From contig JAGADS010000020.1 in the NCBI GenBank assembly GCA_017613485.1, positions 1-10,011 on the forward strand: a DNA stretch of 10,011 nt. The letters run 5' to 3'. The stretch comes from Treponema sp. GTDB lineage: Bacteria > Spirochaetota > Spirochaetia > Treponematales > Treponemataceae. Position 1 is the first letter of the stretch, and every line of letters starts with the position of its first letter. The notes under the pieces were generated by a model. The model was not told where the DNA came from, did not search any database, and saw only the letters and a program-made list of their open reading frames with translations. The translations under genes were made by a program, and so were the position numbers. Shown one piece after another: positions 1 to 5,262 of this stretch.

Positions 1-321
1 CATGTCGCAAAGGATTTCAACTGCGGTGCTTATATTTTCAGGACTTGAAGGTAAAACAGAATACATGAACACGTCATCCCTTTCTGTAAAGGCGTTTACA
101 AGTCCTCCCATCTTGTCAAAAGCAAAGACAATGTCCCTTCGTTTTCTTGATGAAGTTCCCTTAAAGAGCATGTGTTCGCAAAAATGACTGATTCCCCGCT
201 CCGTTTCCTTTTCATGCCTTGAGCCTACTGAAAACATGAATCCAATGGCGGCATTATGTGAATGGGGCATGTATTCACTTACGAGGACAACATTGTTTTT
301 AAGTACTGTTTTATTTCCCAT
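1..321 (-). CDS. M16 family zinc metallopeptidase, N-terminal part (cut by window edge)
   Basis: The first 107 residues of an insulinase/pitrilysin-type (M16) peptidase; the gene continues beyond base 1. The inverted zinc-binding motif HxxEH is present as HFCEH at residues 46-50, where the two His bind zinc and Glu49 is the expected catalytic base. It sits in the usual setting (GxxHFxEHMLFKGT), followed by the family-type NAFTERDDVFMY segment at 76-87. The third zinc ligand, a Glu about 76 residues after the motif in this family, lies outside the window. There is no signal peptide, so the small cytosolic type (mlpA/ymxG class of Bacillus) is the closest guess. The ATG at 321 has only a weak purine run (AAAAG) before it. 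It starts 91 bases after pnp; in Bacillus an M16 gene also lies just downstream of pnp. Family assignment is firm; substrate is unknown. Confidence 0.9.
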   Translation of the reverse strand, partial: MGNKTVLKNNVVLVSEYMPHSHNAAIGFMFSVGSRHEKETERGISHFCEHMLFKGTSSRKRRDIVFAFDKMGGLVNAFTERDDVFMYSVLPSSPENISTAVEILCDM

Positions 322-326
322 CTTTT

Positions 327-379
327 AAAACAAGAGCGGCATACTGCCATTATAATGGAGTCATAAAGACAATATGCCG
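327..379 (-). terminator. Hairpin between pnp and the M16 gene, possible weak terminator or attenuator
   Basis: Arms at 370-379 and 337-346 read CGGCATATTG and CAGTATGCCG on the minus strand, giving a 10-bp stem with one G-U pair. The loop is about 23 nt and contains a 12-bp palindrome. The tail after the stem is CTCTTGTTTT, a poor U-tract, so termination would be partial at best. It could equally act as a 3' stabiliser of pnp mRNA. The inner arm is identical to that of the hairpin after rpsO. Confidence 0.45.
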
Positions 380-412
380 TTGTAAATAAATTATTGATTC
401 AAAGAATACAGT

Positions 413-2521
413 TTATTTTTTTGCCTGTTCTTCAAGAGCGTCGATATAAGACAGGTTCAAGTGACCCACCTTGTCAACGTCAAGAAGCTTTACAGGAATA
501 ACCTGACCTTCCTTGAGAACATCGGTAACCTTCTCTACCCTCTGGCGTGAAAGCTTAGAAATGTGGCAGAGGCCTTCTTTTCCCGGGAGGATTTCCACAA
601 ACGCACCGAAATCCATGATTCTCTTTACGGTACCGTTGTAGATTGTACCTGGCTCAGGATTCTCACAGATTGCCTTTACGGCTTTCTTGGCGGCATCAGT
701 TGAAGAGCCTGTCTTTCCGTAAATTGTAACGGTTCCATCGTCTTCTGTGTTGATTGTAACGCCATACTGTGCGCAAAGTGCCTTTACGTTCTTTCCACCA
801 GGGCCGATGAGTGCTCCGATTTTATCTACAGGAATCTTGAGCGTGTCAATCTTTGGTGCAAATGCAGAGATTTCCTGAGGCTTGTTGATGCACTTTTCCA
901 TGATGTCGAGGATGTGGTTGCGTCCAGCCTTTGCCTGTGCAAGAGCCTTGCGCATGATGTCCATTGAAACACCAGCAATCTTGATGTCCATCTGGAAGCC
1001 TGTAATACCGTCGCGGGTACCTGCTACCTTAAAGTCCATGTCTCCAAGGTGATCTTCCTCTCCAAGAATATCAGAAAGAATTGCATATTTCTTGTATGGA
1101 TTCTGTTCATCACCTTCTGTGATGAGTCCCATTGCAATACCTGCAACCATCTTCTTCATTGGAACACCGGCGGCAAGAAGTGAAAGACATCCACCACATG
1201 TAGAGGCCTGTGAAGATGAACCGTTTGATTCCATGATCTCAGAAACAACACGGATTGTATATGGGAATTCCTCTCTTGAAGGAATCATCGGTGCAAGTGA
1301 GCGGCGTGCAAGGTTACCATGTCCGATCTCGCGGCGTCCTGTTGTAAGCTTTCCAACCTCACCAACAGAATATGGCGGGAAGTTGTAGTGCAGGATGAAG
1401 TTTTCGCTGCGGTCACCCTCGATGTCGTCGTATACCTGCTCGTCCATTGCAGTACCGAGTGTGGTAACAGCCAATGACTGAGTTTCTCCACGTGTAAACA
1501 ATGCACTTCCATGTGGACGTGGTAAAACGTTGATCTCGCATGTTATAGGACGGATTTCCTCTGTTCCACGGCCGTCAATACGTACGCCCTTCTCCAGGAT
1601 GCTCTGGCGCAAGAGCCTGTACTGAATGTCGTCAAAGAGAGAGTCAAACAATTTCTTCTGTGTCTCATCCTCAAGCTGATCTGCATATTTTTCTGCAATC
1701 TTTGCCTTTACATCATGAACGGCATCACCACGTGTCTGTTTTCCCTTCTGGAAACATGCCTCAAGCATAAGTGGCTTTGCCTCGGCTTCGATGGCTTCCT
1801 TATTTTCAAGAACTGCTGTTGAAGGAACAAGCGGAAGTTTCTCCTTTCCACATTTTGCCTTGAGCTCTTCCTGAAGAATACACATGTCGCGGATAAATCC
1901 CTGTGCCTTCTCAAGTGCTCCAAGCATGATTTCCTCTGTTGCCTCGCTTGCTCCACCTTCTACCATGGTAAAACCATCTTTGGTTCCGGCAACGACAATC
2001 TCAAGCTCTGCCTTTTCAATCTGACTGTATGTCGGGTTAAGTATATACTCACCGTTTGAGTAGATTACGCGTACACCGGCTACTGGTCCCTGGAACGGAA
2101 TGTCACTTATTGTTACAGCTGCAGATGCCGCGATAACAGCAAGAATATCCGGAGGATTAACACCGTCTACAGATACACAGGTTGGTACAATCTGAAGCTC
2201 ACGTCCAAATTCAGGATAGAACAAGGGCCTCATAGGACGGTCAATAAGACGGCTGACAAGGATTTCCTTATCTTTCGGGCGACCTTCCCTCTTTACAAAA
2301 CCACCCGGAATTTTTCCGGCTGCATAAAATTTCTCGTTGTAGTCAACTGTTACAGGAACAAAATCAAGTCCTTCCTTTGCCTCGCTTGATGCACAAACTG
2401 TCGCAATAATTGCAGTTCCACCAAACTGTGCATAAACGCATCCGTTTGCCTGTTTACCGATTTTTCCTGTCTCAAGGATCAGCTCTGTACCGCCGATCAT
2501 TTTTGTTACTCTTTCTACCAT
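413..2521 (-). CDS. pnp: Polyribonucleotide nucleotidyltransferase (PNPase)
   Basis: Phosphorolytic 3'-5' exoribonuclease that releases nucleoside diphosphates; a cytosolic trimer and usual degradosome partner. All family domains are present (numbering from the upstream ATG at 2524): first RNase PH-like domain about 10-145, helical linker about 150-235, catalytic second RNase PH-like domain about 315-545, KH domain about 560-615 with GxxG loop GPGG, and S1 domain about 625-695. Catalytic features are in place: SNGSSS at 433-438 (phosphate-binding serines) and EDHLGDMD at 490-497, whose Asp491 and Asp497 match the metal-binding pair of E. coli (D486/D492). About 702 residues is normal for the family. 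In the usually conserved stretch after CGG, the common MDAGVP reads LAAGVP, a small deviation. Two ATGs are adjacent (2524, 2521); the second is chosen because AAGGA lies four bases before it and only one before the first. In many bacteria PNPase represses its own mRNA through a leader hairpin, and one is visible here. Confidence 0.98.
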   Translation of the reverse strand: MVERVTKMIGGTELILETGKIGKQANGCVYAQFGGTAIIATVCASSEAKEGLDFVPVTVDYNEKFYAAGKIPGGFVKREGRPKDKEILVSRLIDRPMRPLFYPEFGRELQIVPTCVSVDGVNPPDILAVIAASAAVTISDIPFQGPVAGVRVIYSNGEYILNPTYSQIEKAELEIVVAGTKDGFTMVEGGASEATEEIMLGALEKAQGFIRDMCILQEELKAKCGKEKLPLVPSTAVLENKEAIEAEAKPLMLEACFQKGKQTRGDAVHDVKAKIAEKYADQLEDETQKKLFDSLFDDIQYRLLRQSILEKGVRIDGRGTEEIRPITCEINVLPRPHGSALFTRGETQSLAVTTLGTAMDEQVYDDIEGDRSENFILHYNFPPYSVGEVGKLTTGRREIGHGNLARRSLAPMIPSREEFPYTIRVVSEIMESNGSSSQASTCGGCLSLLAAGVPMKKMVAGIAMGLITEGDEQNPYKKYAILSDILGEEDHLGDMDFKVAGTRDGITGFQMDIKIAGVSMDIMRKALAQAKAGRNHILDIMEKCINKPQEISAFAPKIDTLKIPVDKIGALIGPGGKNVKALCAQYGVTINTEDDGTVTIYGKTGSSTDAAKKAVKAICENPEPGTIYNGTVKRIMDFGAFVEILPGKEGLCHISKLSRQRVEKVTDVLKEGQVIPVKLLDVDKVGHLNLSYIDALEEQAKK

Positions 2522-2525
2522 CATT

Positions 2526-2532
2526 TCCTTCT
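2526..2532 (-). promoter_or_regulatory. Ribosome binding site of pnp, deciding between tandem ATG codons
   Basis: The minus strand reads AGAAGGA here, followed by an A and two consecutive ATG codons. Spacing from AAGGA is 1 base to the ATG at 2524 and 4 bases to the ATG at 2521. The second is the more usable start, giving MVERV as N terminus. Confidence 0.7.
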
Positions 2533-2551
2533 TTTGAGTATTTTTCTCCTA

Positions 2552-2580
2552 GGACAAACCGTTTGAACGGCCGGTCGTCC
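2552..2580 (-). promoter_or_regulatory. Stem-loop in the pnp leader
   Basis: Arms GGACGACC (2580-2573) and GGTTTGTCC (2560-2552) pair over 8 bp with one bulged T and one G-U pair; the 12-nt loop holds a smaller CCGTT/ACGG inverted repeat. It lies between the post-rpsO terminator and the pnp ribosome binding site, the place where E. coli pnp carries an RNase III-cleaved, PNPase-autoregulated leader hairpin. The structure is read from sequence; the regulatory role is inference. Confidence 0.4.
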
Positions 2581-2604
2581 AGAACCGTAATAATACGATA
2601 CCAT

Positions 2605-2650
2605 AAAAAACAAACGGCATACTGTCCTGATTTTACTGAACAGTCTGCCG
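2605..2650 (-). terminator. Intrinsic terminator (possibly leaky) after rpsO
   Basis: Arms at 2650-2639 and 2626-2615 pair over about 12 bp with a single internal mismatch (CGGCAGACTGTT with GACAGTATGCCG), a loop of about 12 nt, and then the T-rich tail TTTGTTTTTT. It begins 10 bases after the rpsO stop. E. coli also has a terminator between rpsO and pnp, with partial read-through. Here pnp must be reached by read-through or by a promoter in the following 80 bases; I could not identify a convincing -35/-10 pair there. Confidence 0.8.
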
Positions 2651-2659
2651 TCCGAAAAC

Positions 2660-2929
2660 TTACTTGCGGATTCCAAGCTCTTTGATGAGGCTGCGGTATC
2701 CTTCAAGGTTGGTGCGCTGCATGTATTTAAGCATCTTGCGCCTCTGACCTACTGCCTTGAGCAAACCACGGGAAGCTGTTGTGTCTTTCGGGAAAGCCTT
2801 GCAGTGTGCAGTGAGTTCCTTGATGCGTTCAGAAAGAAGTGCAATCTGAACCCTTGTGTTGCCGGTGTCATTTGCGTTTGCACCGAACTTGCTGACGATT
2901 GACGTCGTTGTTTCTTTTGTAAGTGCCAT
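2660..2929 (-). CDS. rpsO: 30S ribosomal protein S15 (uS15)
   Basis: Primary 16S rRNA-binding protein of the small-subunit platform, contacting the central domain and bridge B4. The 89-residue length is exactly that of the family. Hallmarks seen are the N-terminal segment ending in TGNTRVQIALLSERI (res. 22-36, the TGSPEVQ-type motif), the LTAH segment, the RGLLKAVGQRRKMLKYM helix (54-70), and the C-terminal LGIRK. Start is ATG with a strong AAGGAG six bases upstream (2941-2936). It follows truB-ribF after 79 bases and is followed by a terminator-type hairpin. S15 represses its own mRNA in several bacteria through leader structures that differ between phyla; a possible leader is noted separately. 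Confidence 0.98.
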   Translation of the reverse strand: MALTKETTTSIVSKFGANANDTGNTRVQIALLSERIKELTAHCKAFPKDTTASRGLLKAVGQRRKMLKYMQRTNLEGYRSLIKELGIRK

Positions 2930-3008
2930 AACTTACTCCTTGATTTTATTACCATGTTGAAAAGTAAACCCGAGGGCAATCTCTTACTCCCGGAATTGCA
3001 AAACAACA
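2930..3008 (-). promoter_or_regulatory. rpsO leader region, candidate S15-responsive leader
   Basis: This 79-base gap stands out in an operon where most gaps are 3-13 bases. It holds an imperfect stem-loop at 2969-2993 (CCGGGAG against CCCTCGGG with a bulge and a mismatch). The 8-mer GGAGTAAG occurs twice: once in that stem (2990-2983) and once as the real Shine-Dalgarno region (2939-2932). No convincing promoter is seen. S15 autoregulation is established in other phyla; its presence here is only an inference from spacing and fold. Confidence 0.3.
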
Positions 3009-4910
3009 TTAGCGTTGCCCGATAAACTGTATTTCCCTTACTTTATCAGCCACATTCTGTGTGGGTAAAAGCAGGGATAATATTTCGTTCCGTATCATAC
3101 AGGTTGTATGAAGAACCATCTCCTCATAATGAACGGCAACATCATAAGAGCCGTCCTTTGGAAGAATCTGCCTTGTAATCCTTTGCCCGTCAAACCAGTC
3201 CATTCCATCTGGATTTGAAGAACCTTGTCTAAAGCTTAAACCTCTTGCATCATAAGAAAAAGGTCTTAGCAGAAACTTTTGAGCCAAAACAAAATCAGAG
3301 ACCTTTAGTGCCTCCCGTACACGGCTTGAACTTACACGAAAGCCTTCTACCGTGACATCATCGACTACCTTAACGGAAAAGCCTTTTGACTTTGAGGCTG
3401 TTTTAAGATGCCTTATATCCATTGCACCCTTGTATCCGCAACGGAAATCTGCCCCTTCCACCAAAAGAGAAAGACCGCATCCTGAACATAATAAGTCCAC
3501 AAAAGTATCACCGTCTATTCTACTGAATTCGGGAGAAAAGTCAATCAGTATGGCAAAAGAAAGGTTTTTATTTTCCAGATACTCGATTTTCTGGGCACTT
3601 GTAATGATATCGCCCTCATAGCCGTCCTCAGAGGCCCTGTATGATGACTTGAACGTGACTATTCCCGGAACCAGACCGTCTGCCGACTTGATTTCATCCA
3701 GAAGTTTCTGGTGACCTGCATGAAAACCGTCAAAGCTTCCGACAGATATTGCTGTTCCCTTTTTAATCCATTCAACCGGGAAAGCACCGTCCATAATCTG
3801 CTTCCAAGAAAAGACCTTCATTTTACTGCCTGCCTTTTCTTTCGGAACGACAAAGCCATAAGAGAGCTTAAAATCATCCTGTACCATCATCCCGGCAAAA
3901 GAACCGTCATTATAGAAAACCGCAATTTCCTTTTCATTGAAAAACGGTGATTTCTCTTGCTGAGAAGGATTATGAATCCAGCTGAACATCTTTGTCTTAA
4001 GAGGTCTGCCATTAAGATAGCTTGACTCGTATTCCGCCTTAAGCTCATCAGACCTGAATCCGCATAAAGCCGCAATTTCCGGGGTAAAGGTCAAAAGATG
4101 GCTCTGTATGTCTGCAACAGTCTCGTCACTGTCGGTGATATATTTTTTCTCCGGTTTTTCCTTATCATAAAGCTTTTTCCGCTCTACGAAAAATTCCGCA
4201 TTCTTAATTCCGTTTTCAATAGTAAATGGTTTCAAACTTGAATAACAGGCCGCATCCTCAAGTTTAAAAGGTCCGACTTTTGTACGCCGTAATGCACAGA
4301 GATATGCGCATGAACCAAGAGCCTTTGCCATGTCACGAGCCAATGCCCTGATATAAGTTCCCTTTGAACAGGTTATCTCAAGAAGTGCATAGGAGCATGG
4401 ATCCTCATCACCTGCTTCCTTAAAATCCTGCAAAGAAAGGTCATAGATAAAAATCTGCCTGCTTTCAAGCTTTACTTCCTGTCCACCCCTTGCAGCGTTT
4501 GAGGCCCTTCTTCCATCAACATGTATGGCACTGTAAACAGGAGGAATCTGAAGCAATGCTCCTGTAAATGATGGAATTATGTTTTTCAGGCTGTCTTTAT
4601 CAGGTGCCTTTGAGGTTTTTATGAATGTTCCAGTAGGATCAAGAGTGTCTGTTTCCTTTCCAAAGCAGACAACTGCCTGATAGGTCTTGGTGAATTCAGT
4701 TATGTGAGGAACAAGATGCGTAAGGCTTCCCGTCAATACAACAAGAAGCCCCTCTGCAAAGGAATCAAGTGTTCCCGTGTGACCGACCTTATCCGTATTG
4801 AGTGCGTGCTTTATGCTCCATAATGATGAAAAACTGGTAAGGCCGGGAGTTTTTGTATAAGGCATTATCCCGGATATGGAAGACTTAGGATTCCTGCTTG
4901 TTTTCTTCAT
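3009..4910 (-). CDS. truB-ribF: Fused tRNA pseudouridine-55 synthase (TruB) and RibF-type FMN adenylyltransferase
   Basis: One uninterrupted 633-residue frame. Residues 1-235 are the TruB catalytic domain, which isomerises U55 in the tRNA T-loop: SGIMPYTKTPGLTSF at 13-27, GHTGTLD at 43-49 with catalytic Asp49, KTY at 75-77, and SKGTYIRALARD at 182-193. Residues about 270-362 resemble the TruB C-terminal RNA-binding (PUA-like) domain (NGRPLKTKMF, IAVFYNDGSFAGMM). From 364 a RibF nucleotidyltransferase domain begins, which would make FAD from FMN and ATP: SVGSFDGFHAGH at 389-400 with the HxGH nucleotide motif, GADFRCGYKGAMD at 486-498, and VSSSRVREAL at 526-535. The last 85 residues occupy the place of the riboflavin kinase domain but are short and lack its PTAN motif. 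The start overlaps rbfA by 26 bases; the later ATG (residue 16) would cut into the conserved TruB N terminus. truB and ribF are separate neighbours in many bacteria, so fusion is the oddity; a sequencing frameshift cannot be excluded. Both domain calls are firm. Confidence 0.93.
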   Translation of the reverse strand: MKKTSRNPKSSISGIMPYTKTPGLTSFSSLWSIKHALNTDKVGHTGTLDSFAEGLLVVLTGSLTHLVPHITEFTKTYQAVVCFGKETDTLDPTGTFIKTSKAPDKDSLKNIIPSFTGALLQIPPVYSAIHVDGRRASNAARGGQEVKLESRQIFIYDLSLQDFKEAGDEDPCSYALLEITCSKGTYIRALARDMAKALGSCAYLCALRRTKVGPFKLEDAACYSSLKPFTIENGIKNAEFFVERKKLYDKEKPEKKYITDSDETVADIQSHLLTFTPEIAALCGFRSDELKAEYESSYLNGRPLKTKMFSWIHNPSQQEKSPFFNEKEIAVFYNDGSFAGMMVQDDFKLSYGFVVPKEKAGSKMKVFSWKQIMDGAFPVEWIKKGTAISVGSFDGFHAGHQKLLDEIKSADGLVPGIVTFKSSYRASEDGYEGDIITSAQKIEYLENKNLSFAILIDFSPEFSRIDGDTFVDLLCSGCGLSLLVEGADFRCGYKGAMDIRHLKTASKSKGFSVKVVDDVTVEGFRVSSSRVREALKVSDFVLAQKFLLRPFSYDARGLSFRQGSSNPDGMDWFDGQRITRQILPKDGSYDVAVHYEEMVLHTTCMIRNEILSLLLPTQNVADKVREIQFIGQR

Positions 4911-5259
4911 CCTGTTTTTCCAATTCCTTTAATGTCTGAACCATCTTGTAGCCTTCCTTCATGCTGAAATCCGCAATAAAGGTAAGCTTCGGGAATTTAT
5001 AGATTGAAAGTTTTTTAGCTATTGTTGACTGAATGTATCCTGCCGCATTCTGCAGGCCCTTTACACCCAGCTTTACGGAGTTGTCATCCATAAAAGAAGA
5101 GACATATACCTTGGCATAGGCAAGATCCCCTGCAACTTCCACGCGATTTATCGACAGAAAGCCGCTTACCCTGGGATCCTTTATCTGACCTGTCATAAGC
5201 ATTGTGGCGATTTCCTCACGGAGCTGCTCGCCCAAACGCTGGAGCCTGTACTGTCCCAT
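4885..5259 (-). CDS. rbfA: 30S ribosome-binding factor A (RbfA)
   Basis: Small KH-fold assembly factor that binds immature 30S subunits and helps process the 16S 5' end, also important in cold growth. It has 124 residues, typical for the family. Recognisable parts are RLGEQLREEIATML (8-21), IKDPRV (26-31), the strand INRVEVAGDLAYAKVYVS (37-54), the helix with LQNAAGYIQSTIAKKL (69-84), and the closing PKLTFIADFS segment (90-99). The C-terminal tail is charged (KELEKQDEENKQES). The ATG follows the infB stop by three bases, with AGGA inside the end of infB serving as ribosome binding site, which suggests translational coupling. Its last 26 bases overlap the truB-ribF start. Confidence 0.96.
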   Translation of the reverse strand: MGQYRLQRLGEQLREEIATMLMTGQIKDPRVSGFLSINRVEVAGDLAYAKVYVSSFMDDNSVKLGVKGLQNAAGYIQSTIAKKLSIYKFPKLTFIADFSMKEGYKMVQTLKELEKQDEENKQES

Positions 5260-5262
5260 CTT

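Noticed and set aside
2642..2656. GCCGTCCGAA near the post-rpsO hairpin, one base off the neisserial DNA uptake sequence GCCGTCTGAA
   Set aside because: The genes are not neisserial, only one imperfect copy is seen, and the bases are part of a terminator hairpin.
2410..2685. Plus-strand open frame of 91 codons across the pnp start and intergenic region
   Set aside because: It is antisense to pnp and to the terminator hairpin, without ribosome site or protein-like features.
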